Source: Candidatus Izemoplasmatales bacterium
GTDB lineage: Bacteria; Bacillota_I; Bacilli_A; Izemoplasmatales; Hujiaoplasmataceae
Direction of reading: 5' to 3'
Length of the DNA: 64,000 nt
Assembly (NCBI GenBank): GCA_028698875.1
Contig: JAQVVR010000005.1
Location: 69,841-133,840, forward strand
Within the stretch, counting starts at the first letter, position 1. Every line of letters begins with the position of its first letter. The notes under the pieces were generated by a model, which saw only the letters and a program-made list of their open reading frames with translations, did not search any database and was not told the origin of the DNA. Of this stretch, positions 25,867-33,791 are shown piece by piece. The translations under genes were made by a program, and so were the position numbers.

Positions 25867-26982
25867 TTAGTTATTATTGCCAGAATGTGATTGCTGATTT
25901 TGCGTATGATTGCCATACTGATTGACATGTCCTTTTTGATGGGAATATGCTTTTTGCCCATCGGGTTTGACATTATAATCGTAAGTTGTAATTCCTGTTA
26001 CTTCATCGTAGGTAGCGGTGATATGAATCATGCCAGTTTCGACGATGTCATTGTTTTCGATTTCATATTTAATCTTGATATAAGTGACATTATCTTCGGT
26101 TTCTTGAGTGAAAACATATTTTCCACTAGCAGTACCTTCGATGAATTCGAGTCTTGTTTTTATTTTGTTATCTTCAGTTTCGACTTTGACTTTGCTACGA
26201 TTGATGATGACACCATCAGTAACGACTTCATAAAAGAACTTTTGATCATTGTCTTCGGAGTCAATTTGGTAAATTACTTTAACGTAATTATCATGATCGA
26301 TATAAGAGCGAAGAATCATAATTTCTTCGGTTCCATCAGTGATTTTTTTGCCTTCAAGATTGTAAGTGGTTTCGCCAACAATTAAAATGCCTGAAAGCAG
26401 ATAGTTAATCTCATTATCGCCTTCATCGTCAAATACGCAGTCGTGATTCTGGTCGCCATAAGCGAGCGGTTCGGTTGTTGTTGTTTCTTCGTCGGTTGTA
26501 ATGACATCGTCATCTACGGCGGTTAAATCTTCAAAAAGTACTTCGTTATAATATAACGTGTATACGATGTCTTCACCCAGTAGGTTACGTGTTGTATATA
26601 TGATTTTTACTGCATAATCAACTAAATCAGACTCAACAACCGTGACAGCAAGACCATTGTCATTACCGAGAAATTGTTCCATCATGGTAAGGTATTGATC
26701 CAAAACATTTATTTCTTCCGTTCCGATTGGTTCTTCGCCTTCGGTTGTGGTTGGCTCGTCAAGTAGTGATAGTTGGGGATTGCTAAAAGCACTCACACTC
26801 AAGGGCAAGGCGGTGAGAGAAATGGATTCTTGGGCTCCAGCTAATAATTCGGTTGCGGAGACGGCTTGAAATGCATAGACGTCATCTGCGTCGGTGAAGG
26901 TTGAAACACTTTGGGGATTGCATGCCGTCAAAGCGATTCCTAAGGTCAAAACAAATAATCCTAATACTAATTTTTTCATCAT
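25867..26982 (-). CDS. Lipoprotein paralogous to the anti-sigma ectodomain
   Basis: A 371-residue exported lipoprotein: signal peptide with lipobox LTAC, Cys21 as the lipid-modified residue. The start DVYAFQAVSATELL and much of the rest follow the order of the anti-sigma ectodomain (VIGFQAISATAFI): the INVLDQYLTMMEQFLG-like helix, the VYTLYYNEVL-like strand, DHDNYV, and the beta-rich C-terminal half. An acidic, Thr/Glu-rich linker (about residues 75-90 and 165-175) and a His/Gln/Asn-rich tail are low complexity. It lies directly upstream of the sigma gene on the same strand. I do not recognise the domain; a sensor, ligand or decoy partner for the anti-sigma is the natural hypothesis. Confidence 0.72.
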   Translation of the reverse strand: MMKKLVLGLFVLTLGIALTACNPQSVSTFTDADDVYAFQAVSATELLAGAQESISLTALPLSVSAFSNPQLSLLDEPTTTEGEEPIGTEEINVLDQYLTMMEQFLGNDNGLAVTVVESDLVDYAVKIIYTTRNLLGEDIVYTLYYNEVLFEDLTAVDDDVITTDEETTTTEPLAYGDQNHDCVFDDEGDNEINYLLSGILIVGETTYNLEGKKITDGTEEIMILRSYIDHDNYVKVIYQIDSEDNDQKFFYEVVTDGVIINRSKVKVETEDNKIKTRLEFIEGTASGKYVFTQETEDNVTYIKIKYEIENNDIVETGMIHITATYDEVTGITTYDYNVKPDGQKAYSHQKGHVNQYGNHTQNQQSHSGNNN

Positions 26983-27081
26983 ATTTCCTCCTAATTTTTG
27001 TTGTTCACATAATATACGGTATCTTTCAACGTTTTATTGCAAATAGTCACAAAAATCATTCTTTTGTAAGGAAAAATGGTT

Positions 27082-27110
27082 TTGACAGGATTTCTAATGT
27101 ATAATATAAT
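27082..27110 (+). promoter_or_regulatory. Consensus sigma-A promoter
   Basis: TTGACA (27082-27087), 17 bases, TATAAT (27105-27110): a perfect consensus promoter for the acyltransferase-like gene at 27141. Confidence 0.92.
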
Positions 27111-27140
27111 GGATTGATAATAGAACAATAGAGGCACATT

Positions 27141-27941
27141 ATGGATAAGAAAAGCAAAAACCGAGTTTGGGAACTGGATTTTCTTCGCGGATTTGCGATT
27201 ATTATGATGGTGTTTGACCATCTTCTTTACGATTTAGCCAGTATGCCAGCATGGTTTTCTAATTATACAGCTATTAACAATGAGGCAATGCAAAGCGTTG
27301 TCAGGTTTGGCCAAGATTATTGGGCATCGGGCCTCCGTGGGATTGGACATCATGTTTTTATTGCCATTTTTCTATTGGTATCAGGAATAAGCTTTACTTT
27401 CAGTCGTTCCAACTGGAAAAGAGGAGTCAAATTTTTGGCAGTAGCCTTGGCAATTTCAGGAACTACGATTTTAATTGAAGCCATCAGTAATTTAAATATT
27501 GGCATTTATTTTGGGATTATCCATATGTTTGCATCGTCAATTCTGATTATTGCGTTATTACGTAAAATTTGGAATAACGACATCTTCATTTTGATATTAG
27601 GTGCGTCAGTTATAATTTTGGGATTATCATTTGAGTACTATCATTTGGCATCTTTAGAGGAACTCAGCATAGCAAACTTTTGGGAACTGATTGTGGGAAC
27701 GAAAAGCTATGGAGCCGATTCATTTGGGATTGTTCCCTATGTCGGAATTATAATGCTTGGTACCGTGATTGGAAATGTCTTTTATAAGAATCGCGTCAGT
27801 CTGCTGCCCCAACTTGATGGTAAGTGGCATGGAGTGTTTTCATTTACTGGCCGTCATTCATTCCTGATTTTTTTACTTCATCAAATTGTAATTTTTGGTT
27901 TGGTGATACTACTTGGCACTATTCTTGGATATCGTTTCTAA
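27141..27941 (+). CDS. HGSNAT/DUF1624-like membrane acyltransferase
   Basis: A 266-residue membrane protein of about seven helices. The N-terminal RVWELDFLRGFAIIMMVFDH matches the heparan-alpha-glucosaminide N-acetyltransferase catalytic domain family (DUF1624), in which an acyl group is passed across the membrane to a sugar. The conserved GIGHHVFIAIFLLVSGISFTFS and the C-terminal GRHSFLIFLLHQ segments also fit. It has a consensus promoter and stands 25 bases before an acyl-CoA synthetase gene, so the two probably form an operon and might supply and transfer an acyl group (inference). Confidence 0.8.
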   Translation: MDKKSKNRVWELDFLRGFAIIMMVFDHLLYDLASMPAWFSNYTAINNEAMQSVVRFGQDYWASGLRGIGHHVFIAIFLLVSGISFTFSRSNWKRGVKFLAVALAISGTTILIEAISNLNIGIYFGIIHMFASSILIIALLRKIWNNDIFILILGASVIILGLSFEYYHLASLEELSIANFWELIVGTKSYGADSFGIVPYVGIIMLGTVIGNVFYKNRVSLLPQLDGKWHGVFSFTGRHSFLIFLLHQIVIFGLVILLGTILGYRF

Positions 27942-27966
27942 AAAAATAGAATTATAGGAGGCCATC

Positions 27967-29595
27967 ATGAACCCTCGACAGTCATTGTATGCAGCTATCA
28001 TGGATTCATCCAAAGACAACCCCAAAAATAAAGCATTATTATTTATGGGCAAATACATTACCTACCAGACTTTAATCAAACGGATTGATCAAGCGGCGGG
28101 AGGTTTGAAGGCAATTGGAATTAAGAAAGGTGACGTTGTCACTATTTGCATGCCAAATATTTTTGCCTGTGTCTATGCCTTCTATGCTTGTAACAAGATT
28201 GGGGCCATCTGTCACATGGTTCACCCCCTGACACCGCTTAAGCAAATGGAAGGGTTTTTGGAAACAACCAACAGCCATTATCTATTTATCATCGATACGT
28301 TTTATGACAACTATTCGTCTTTGCTTGTTAATCAAAAATTGCTTATCGTTTTATGCAATCCGGTGGATAAAATGGGATTGATAAAGCAAATCGGATATGC
28401 AATTATCAATCGTAAGCGGTTGAAAAACATTAATTTCTCTGATCATGTTGTACCGTTTAAATCATTGTTAGCATCCAGAAACAATGTGGCAGAAGATGCT
28501 ATTCCTTGTCAAGATGATGCGGTGTATTTACATAGCGGCGGAACGTCCGGTAAACCGAAGACTATTGCATTATCGAGTTTTGCGATCAATTCTTTGGCAA
28601 TGAAGACTGAATATATCTTGGATGAAAAACAATTTCAAGATAAAACAATGCTAGCAGTTTTACCGATGTTTCATGGCTTCGGTCTTTGCATGGGAGTTCA
28701 TGCCTTGTTATGTTTTGGTGGTTGTGACGCTTTAATGCCTAAGTTTAATGCCTATGAAACGATTGCCTTACTTAAGAAAAATCGGGTTAATTATATCATT
28801 GGGGTTCCTTCGCTATTTGAGAACCTGCTCTCAAAACCTGAATTTGCAGGCAATCATCTAGGTAATCTTCATCAGGCTTTTGTTGGTGGCGATTTTGTCA
28901 GCCCAACACTCAAAATGAAATTTGATGATTTAATGCATAAGTGGAAATCAAAAAGTCAATTGCTGGAAGGATATGGATTGACTGAAGTAGTGACAGTCTG
29001 TTGTGTTAATACTCTAAAAGATCACCGAAATGATAGTGTTGGCAGGCCTTTACCCGGATTCCGTATAAAGATTGTAGATTTAGAGACAAGAAACGACGTT
29101 CCAATCGGCGAGTCTGGCGAAATAGCAGTAGCCGGCGATACACGTATGAATGGGTATTTCCATGATCAGCAAGCTACTGATAATACTTTTCTTTCAGACC
29201 CGGATGGAACAATCTGGGTTTTGACGGGCGATTACGGATATATGGCTGCGGATGGCCATCTACATTTCAAGCAAAGACTGAAACGAATCGTAAAAGTATC
29301 AGGTATTCCAATCATGCCATCGGAGATTGAGGCTCTTGTAACATCGTTACCTGGAGTGGCAGAAGCAGCAGCCATCGGCATTGACGATGTTGATAAAGGT
29401 CATATGATCAAATTATTTATCAAGATGAAGCCGGATGCCGAAAAAATAATTGATGCAGATTTCATAAAACTTAAAATCAAAGAGGAGCTTTCCATCTATG
29501 CTGTCCCAAAAACGATAGAGTATCTTGAGGAAATGCCCCATACGATTGTTGGCAAAATCGACACAATTAAATTGGAAGCAAAGGAAAAACAATAA
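27967..29595 (+). CDS. AMP-forming acyl-CoA synthetase family protein
   Basis: A 542-residue member of the adenylate-forming (ANL) superfamily, which activates carboxylic acids with ATP and usually passes them to CoA. Motifs: P-loop-like YLHSGGTSGKPKTIALSS, LEGYGLTEVV, GDYGYMAADGHLHFKQRLKR (hinge Asp and Arg) and the C-terminal catalytic Lys in HTIVGKIDTIKL. The start follows ATAGGAGG. A TetR regulator gene lies convergent just downstream, a common partner of fatty-acid genes. Chain length is not determinable; a long- or medium-chain fatty acid is the usual case. Confidence 0.88.
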   Translation: MNPRQSLYAAIMDSSKDNPKNKALLFMGKYITYQTLIKRIDQAAGGLKAIGIKKGDVVTICMPNIFACVYAFYACNKIGAICHMVHPLTPLKQMEGFLETTNSHYLFIIDTFYDNYSSLLVNQKLLIVLCNPVDKMGLIKQIGYAIINRKRLKNINFSDHVVPFKSLLASRNNVAEDAIPCQDDAVYLHSGGTSGKPKTIALSSFAINSLAMKTEYILDEKQFQDKTMLAVLPMFHGFGLCMGVHALLCFGGCDALMPKFNAYETIALLKKNRVNYIIGVPSLFENLLSKPEFAGNHLGNLHQAFVGGDFVSPTLKMKFDDLMHKWKSKSQLLEGYGLTEVVTVCCVNTLKDHRNDSVGRPLPGFRIKIVDLETRNDVPIGESGEIAVAGDTRMNGYFHDQQATDNTFLSDPDGTIWVLTGDYGYMAADGHLHFKQRLKRIVKVSGIPIMPSEIEALVTSLPGVAEAAAIGIDDVDKGHMIKLFIKMKPDAEKIIDADFIKLKIKEELSIYAVPKTIEYLEEMPHTIVGKIDTIKLEAKEKQ

Positions 29596-29597
29596 AA

Positions 29598-29629
29598 AAA
29601 ACGTCCTCAATTTTGAGGGCGTTTTATTT
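29598..29629. terminator. Bidirectional terminator between convergent genes
   Basis: AAAACGTCCTCA / TGAGGGCGTTTT (one G-T pair) with A- and T-runs on either side. Confidence 0.9.
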
Positions 29630-29641
29630 TGAGCAGTCTTC

Positions 29642-30214
29642 TTAAAATAAGCGGTTTTGAACGTCTCTAAAGTAGAAGACAATCATTTGCACGATAATAT
29701 CTTGAATCTTCTTGACATCATTCACATTGTCTTTGAAAACCACGAACAAAGCTTGGATGAAACTTGCAGCGACAACTTTTAGGAAATAGTCTTGGAACAG
29801 TCCTGGATAATATTCCTTAATCTTGGATACAACTAGTGTTTCCAACTGATTTTTAACTTGATGGTAATGAGTTCCGTTACTGTTAAAAATCATAATGAAT
29901 ATTTCTTTCGTATAAGGACGTAAGACATTCATCACATAAGTGACAATTTGTGTCGCTTCTTTTTGGTTTTCAATGTGAGTTATGTGCAACTTCCGGTCGA
30001 ATGACTCTAAATCATTGATGGCTTTCTGAGCCGGCAGCAGGACAGAATTAAACAAGGCTTCCTTATTTTCAAAGTACCTGTAGATATTTCCTACTGTGAT
30101 TCCGGCACTGTCAGCAATTCGGCGCATGTTAGCGTTTTGGTAACCATGCTCAAAAAACTCAATAATTGCGCCATTGAGAATAGCTTTTTTAACCGATTCT
30201 TTCAGTACTTGCAT
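29642..30214 (-). CDS. TetR/AcrR-family transcriptional regulator
   Basis: A 190-residue protein whose N-terminal helix-turn-helix contains MRRIADSAGITVGNIYRYFENKEALF, the family signature, followed by a helical regulatory domain. The ATG at 30214 sits behind AGAAGGAGGG; the upstream in-frame codons to 30361 run across the promoter and are not coding. It is convergent with the acyl-CoA synthetase operon and divergent from the membrane-protein gene at 30610. Its own promoter overlaps a small palindrome (30265-30275), suggesting self-repression. The ligand is unknown; acyl-CoA is a guess from the neighbours. Confidence 0.9.
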   Translation of the reverse strand: MQVLKESVKKAILNGAIIEFFEHGYQNANMRRIADSAGITVGNIYRYFENKEALFNSVLLPAQKAINDLESFDRKLHITHIENQKEATQIVTYVMNVLRPYTKEIFIMIFNSNGTHYHQVKNQLETLVVSKIKEYYPGLFQDYFLKVVAASFIQALFVVFKDNVNDVKKIQDIIVQMIVFYFRDVQNRLF

Positions 30215-30244
30215 ATGCAACCCTCCTTCTGTCTTTCTGATTTC

Positions 30245-30275
30245 ATAATAACACGCTGTAAATTGGTTGTCAACC
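30245..30275 (-). promoter_or_regulatory. Promoter of the TetR gene with an overlapping palindrome
   Basis: On the minus strand TTGACA (30273-30268), 17 bases, TATTAT (30250-30245). The -35 lies within the palindrome GGTTG-T-CAACC (30265-30275), a possible operator. Confidence 0.72.
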
Positions 30276-30550
30276 TCACTAAACCGCAAATTTATGATTA
30301 ACAAACAAATTACCGATTCATTATATCGAAAGCGTAAATATAATGCAATAAAATGATTCAATATAGCAATAAATTACCGATATTTGTGACATTTAATGTC
30401 GTATTTTTGTTTGAAGTTCATACCATATCGGTCATTTTAAAGTGTTGTGAATGTATAAACAACAATGATGATTTTTTGTTGATTTATAGCGATATAACAT
30501 TAGGGTTAAATATTCGATAAAAACGTTCTCGATTAGTTCGGATTACCTTG
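30276..30550. other. Divergent intergenic region with ACCGAT-type repeats
   Basis: ATTACCGAT occurs twice in direct orientation (30309-30317 and 30373-30381), and ATATCGGT (30425-30432) is the inverted form of ACCGATAT (30376-30383). They lie between the divergent TetR and membrane-protein genes and could be regulator half-sites. No gene is visible here. Confidence 0.4.
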
Positions 30551-30579
30551 TTGACATTACTAAATTATCGTTATATAAT
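30551..30579 (+). promoter_or_regulatory. Consensus sigma-A promoter
   Basis: TTGACA (30551-30556), 17 bases, TATAAT (30574-30579), 30 bases before the ATG at 30610. Confidence 0.92.
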
Positions 30580-30609
30580 CTTCTTATATGAAACAAAGAG
30601 GTGAATTGA

Positions 30610-31908
30610 ATGAAGAAATTCTTTGCCAATGTCATTATCTTGCTTTCCATACTAACGACAGCCTGTGTTGGCGTTCCGTTTACGGCCATCGTTAGTTATC
30701 TCCCTAGCCTTTCTATTCTCACTTCGGGGTATAACGAATTATATATCAAAGCCGGAGTCGGTGGCTTAATGTTCTTATTCAGTTTGATATATTTCATTGT
30801 TGCGATGGTTGAACATTCGCGATATGAACATGTAAATAAATCAACAGGTTCTGCCGCATTCTTGCCAATGTTTTTATTCACCATCTTTGCATTAACATTT
30901 ACTTTAATTTTGGCATTGTTCACATACCGTGACAGTATGAGCTCTGGCACTGAAACGGAGAAACTATTTAATTTGATTGTTCTTGCTGCTATTGCAGTAC
31001 TTATAGTCAATTTAATTATTGGCGGACATCTCTTGTCGATTACTTTCCGGGAAGGAAAAAATATTCGTCGTATTTTCATCTTCGTTGTTCTTCTAGAATT
31101 ACTTGGCGCTAGTGGTGCTATTGCCTATTATTTATATAAATTTTACTACATGACCTATTATCCGGGATGGTACACCAACTATTATATCGTAATTCCTGCT
31201 GCGGCCTTAGCTTTTTACATTCTCCATTTGATTATCATGTCTGGAAAAAATCATCGTGAAGAAAAATATGATGATCTTGAACAGGAAGTCAATGAAATTC
31301 GTAAATCCGGTAGTGATAGCGGGCACGAGATTGCCAAGACTGACAACAAGCCCAAAACCAAACAAGAAAAAGGTCGTTTGCAAGAAGAACAGGTTCAATC
31401 CGGGAAAGGCAAAAAAACCTATATTGTATCAAATGAACAAACCATCATTTCCGGCGAACAAAACATCGATCCAACCGACCTTCTCTACGAAGAGGTTGCT
31501 ATCGATCAGGAATTTAACAAAACCAACAATCTTGATAAACAAGTTTCCAGCATTGAGTACTATATCGAAAAACCCAAGATGTTCAAACCTTTAGACCCAA
31601 CATTTGATGTCTTAGTGGCCTATGTTCGCGAACTCCCCAATGTTGTGACCAAGATTACCGACGAACGAATAACTTTTTACATTGACCGGAAACCTTTCTT
31701 GATTTTGATGAACTTTGGCAATTATTATCGGATGGCGTTTCGATCCGATTTAGAGAAGGGGGTTCGTTTGATTATCAAATACCCCACAATTTCAAAAAAC
31801 AAAGGCACAAAAGATACATTATGGTTTAAAGCTAACAACTATGGTGATTTACCAAAAGAGGTAATTTACGATATTGTTAAGTCGGCTTTCGACAACGTCA
31901 ACGCATGA
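30610..31908 (+). CDS. Unrecognised membrane protein with a soluble C-terminal domain
   Basis: A 432-residue protein. Residues 1-215 contain about six hydrophobic helices, starting with a signal-like segment (MKKFFANVIILLSILTTAC). A charged, disordered linker follows (about 220-300, rich in Glu, Lys, Gln). The last 110 residues (from about 320, FKPLDPTFDVLVAYVRELP) form a compact alpha/beta domain with a regular pattern (ITFYIDRKPFLILMNFG, RLIIKYPTISKNKGTKDTLW); it recalls YjbR/MmcQ-like small domains but I cannot assign it. Strong promoter and ribosome site (AGAGGTGA). Monocistronic: the terminator at 31914 follows directly. Confidence 0.75.
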   Translation: MKKFFANVIILLSILTTACVGVPFTAIVSYLPSLSILTSGYNELYIKAGVGGLMFLFSLIYFIVAMVEHSRYEHVNKSTGSAAFLPMFLFTIFALTFTLILALFTYRDSMSSGTETEKLFNLIVLAAIAVLIVNLIIGGHLLSITFREGKNIRRIFIFVVLLELLGASGAIAYYLYKFYYMTYYPGWYTNYYIVIPAAALAFYILHLIIMSGKNHREEKYDDLEQEVNEIRKSGSDSGHEIAKTDNKPKTKQEKGRLQEEQVQSGKGKKTYIVSNEQTIISGEQNIDPTDLLYEEVAIDQEFNKTNNLDKQVSSIEYYIEKPKMFKPLDPTFDVLVAYVRELPNVVTKITDERITFYIDRKPFLILMNFGNYYRMAFRSDLEKGVRLIIKYPTISKNKGTKDTLWFKANNYGDLPKEVIYDIVKSAFDNVNA

Positions 31909-31913
31909 TAAAG

Positions 31914-31939
31914 AGCAACTTTTAAAGTTGCTTTTTTTC
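31914..31939 (+). terminator. Intrinsic terminator
   Basis: AGCAACTT-TTA-AAGTTGCT followed by a T-run. Confidence 0.9.
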
Positions 31940-31961
31940 TTGGGTAAAAGGCGGAAAACGA

Positions 31962-31990
31962 TTGAATGTTACCGCTATCTATGTTAAAAT
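31962..31990 (+). promoter_or_regulatory. Possible promoter for the Fic gene
   Basis: TTGAAT (31962-31967), 17 bases, TAAAAT (31985-31990); a second -10-like TATAAT (31991-31996) abuts the GAGGTGA ribosome site. Either way the mRNA leader would be very short. Confidence 0.5.
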
Positions 31991-32008
31991 TATAATGAGG
32001 TGATTGAT

Positions 32009-32734
32009 ATGAAAGTTCAAGAGGTAGAAACACTCAAACAAACTTTGCTCAACAAGAAAAAGGCCATCTCCGAAGTATCTCTCGCAGCAATCGCAAATGA
32101 GTTTGATAAGCATTATATTTTCGAATCAACTTGCTTTGATAATGGCGATTTTACGTATGAAGATGTATCTTTCTTGTTGGAAGATCACTCGCGACTGTTT
32201 CCCGATAAAGATGAGTTGGTCCGTAAAGCCATCATTAACAACCACCACGCATTAAAAATGGTCCACAAACTAGCTTTAGAAAAGCGACCAATCACTGAAT
32301 CAATTGTTAAGGATTTACATCAAATTCTTGTGGAGGGTATAATCCCAGGGGGTGTTTACCGAAATCGCGATTTATTCATCCTCGGAGCCAAGCATGTTCC
32401 CCCCTCATATCTGAAGATTTTTTCTAAAATGGATACCTATTTTGCGGACATGAACGATCCAAAACTCCAAGGTATTACAAAGGCAGCTTTCGTGCATTTG
32501 GAAATCCAAAAAATTTATCCTTTCATGGATGCCAATGGTCGTTTGGCCAGACTGCTGTTAAATTATCAATTGGAACTTGATGGGTATCTCCCCATTTCCA
32601 TAACCAAGGGTATTCGCAATGCTTACTTCAAAAACATCGACGAATATAAAATTAATAAAAACATTGTTCCCTTTACCGAGTTCTTAGCCGAACTCGAATT
32701 CAACCGCATTACCGACTTCTTAAACAGAGGGTAA
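32009..32734 (+). CDS. Fic-domain protein with altered active-site motif
   Basis: Fic enzymes transfer AMP or related groups from nucleotides to proteins. The 241-residue protein has the family layout: flap region GVYRNRDLFILGAKHVPP (115-132) and the Fic motif at 170-178, which reads YPFMDANGR instead of HPFxx(G/A)NGR. The catalytic base His is thus Tyr170 (codon TAT at 32516-32518, one base from CAT). The N-terminal inhibitory motif [ST]xxxE[GN] appears as STCFDN (40-45), with Asp in place of Glu. The ATG follows GAGGTGA; the GTG at 32000 lies within that site. It may be inactive in AMP transfer or use different chemistry. It is a single-gene unit. Confidence 0.85.
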   Translation: MKVQEVETLKQTLLNKKKAISEVSLAAIANEFDKHYIFESTCFDNGDFTYEDVSFLLEDHSRLFPDKDELVRKAIINNHHALKMVHKLALEKRPITESIVKDLHQILVEGIIPGGVYRNRDLFILGAKHVPPSYLKIFSKMDTYFADMNDPKLQGITKAAFVHLEIQKIYPFMDANGRLARLLLNYQLELDGYLPISITKGIRNAYFKNIDEYKINKNIVPFTEFLAELEFNRITDFLNRG

Positions 32735-32752
32735 AAAAAACCCTCTTTTTTT
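32726..32752 (+). terminator. Terminator overlapping the Fic stop codon
   Basis: AGAGGGT-a7-ACCCTCT followed by T-rich sequence; the TAA stop lies at the base of the loop. Confidence 0.8.
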
Positions 32753-32782
32753 CGTCATTTGATATAATTAGGAGGCAAGTTT

Positions 32783-33748
32783 ATGAAATATGTCAGCTAT
32801 CCTTTTACAACTGTGCAAAGACTGTCATTTTATCTTGCGACGGAGGAGTATTTAGCATTGAATTACCCCGCTGCGGAGTACTTTTTTATGTGGCAAGTTG
32901 AACCATCGGTTATATTTGGACGTAACCAACTGATTGACAATGAGATTAATTTAGACTATGTCCGTAGCAGTGGAATTCGGATGTATCGTCGCAAATCGGG
33001 GGGTGGGTGTGTTTATGCCGACTTTTCGAATATCATGTTTTCTTTTATCACTCCCGAATTTAACAAGGATTTTGTGTTTGACAAGTATTTAGGAAAAGTT
33101 GTCGATGTTTTGAAGGGACTTGGACTAGATGCCCATTTCTCGGGTCGCAATGATATTTTAGTCGGGGATATGAAGGTTTCTGGCAACGCTTTTTATAAAG
33201 TAATTGATAAAGCTATTGTTCATGGAACGATGCTTTTTAATACAGATTTATCGGTAATGGTGAAAGCAATTACTCCGACTAATGATAAATTGATTTCCAA
33301 AGGGATTGACTCGGTTCGCAAGCGGGTGATGAATCTTTCAGAAAAACTAACTATTGATATTGAAACATTTAAAAAAGTTATGAAAGATTCACTTTGCGAT
33401 CAAGAAATCGTATTAACGGCGACGGATATTGATGGTATCAAAGAAGTAGAAAAGACTTATCTTACTGATGATTTCGTTTTTGGAAAAAACCCCCGTTATA
33501 CAATGGTGAAAAAAGGGTATGTCAAAGCCGGATATATCGAAGCTAGTCTAGAAATCAAAAATGACATCGTTAAGAAGATGAACATCCAAGGCGATTTTTT
33601 TCTGATTGGCGATTTGGATAGTTTTATAAATAATTTTCTTAACATCGCGTTTACCAAGACGGCTTTTTCCCAGGTGTTAATGGCAAATGATCCACAAGCT
33701 ACTATCATGCATCTAGATCAAACGGATTTTCTAAAAATCTTCTTCTAA
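32783..33748 (+). CDS. lplA: Lipoate-protein ligase A family
   Basis: Attaches lipoate to a lysine of lipoyl-domain proteins using ATP. The protein has 321 residues. Conserved blocks are RRKSGGGCVYADFSNIMFSF (residues about 71-90), SGRNDILVGDMKVSGNAF with the catalytic Lys, and VHGTMLFNTDLS. A C-terminal accessory domain (about 245-321) is present, as in stand-alone LplA. The ATG has AGGAGG eight bases upstream. It lies directly before the gcv genes, and GcvH needs lipoylation, so GcvH is the expected target; no lipoate synthesis genes are visible, suggesting scavenging (inference). Confidence 0.92.
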   Translation: MKYVSYPFTTVQRLSFYLATEEYLALNYPAAEYFFMWQVEPSVIFGRNQLIDNEINLDYVRSSGIRMYRRKSGGGCVYADFSNIMFSFITPEFNKDFVFDKYLGKVVDVLKGLGLDAHFSGRNDILVGDMKVSGNAFYKVIDKAIVHGTMLFNTDLSVMVKAITPTNDKLISKGIDSVRKRVMNLSEKLTIDIETFKKVMKDSLCDQEIVLTATDIDGIKEVEKTYLTDDFVFGKNPRYTMVKKGYVKAGYIEASLEIKNDIVKKMNIQGDFFLIGDLDSFINNFLNIAFTKTAFSQVLMANDPQATIMHLDQTDFLKIFF

Positions 33749-33764
33749 ACGATTTATATTATGA

Positions 33765-33770
33765 TATAAT
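33765..33770 (+). promoter_or_regulatory. Possible extended -10 before gcvT
   Basis: TGATATAAT (TATAAT 33765-33770) lies between the lplA stop and the gcvT ribosome site (GAGGTG). There is no good -35, so gcv may be read mainly from upstream of lplA. Confidence 0.4.
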
Positions 33771-33791
33771 AAAAAATTGAGGTGTAAAAAA

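Noticed and set aside
25891..26385. A 164-codon open frame opposite the lipoprotein gene
   Set aside because: It is the mirror of a low-complexity Asp/Glu-rich gene; the translation is a run of Ile/Phe/Asp without domain features or a ribosome site.
27010..27060. A possible ECF-type promoter (TGCAAT, 17 bases, CGTATA) on the minus strand before the lipoprotein gene
   Set aside because: The motif was fitted after the fact and does not match any confirmed site for this sigma; I could not find a second copy.
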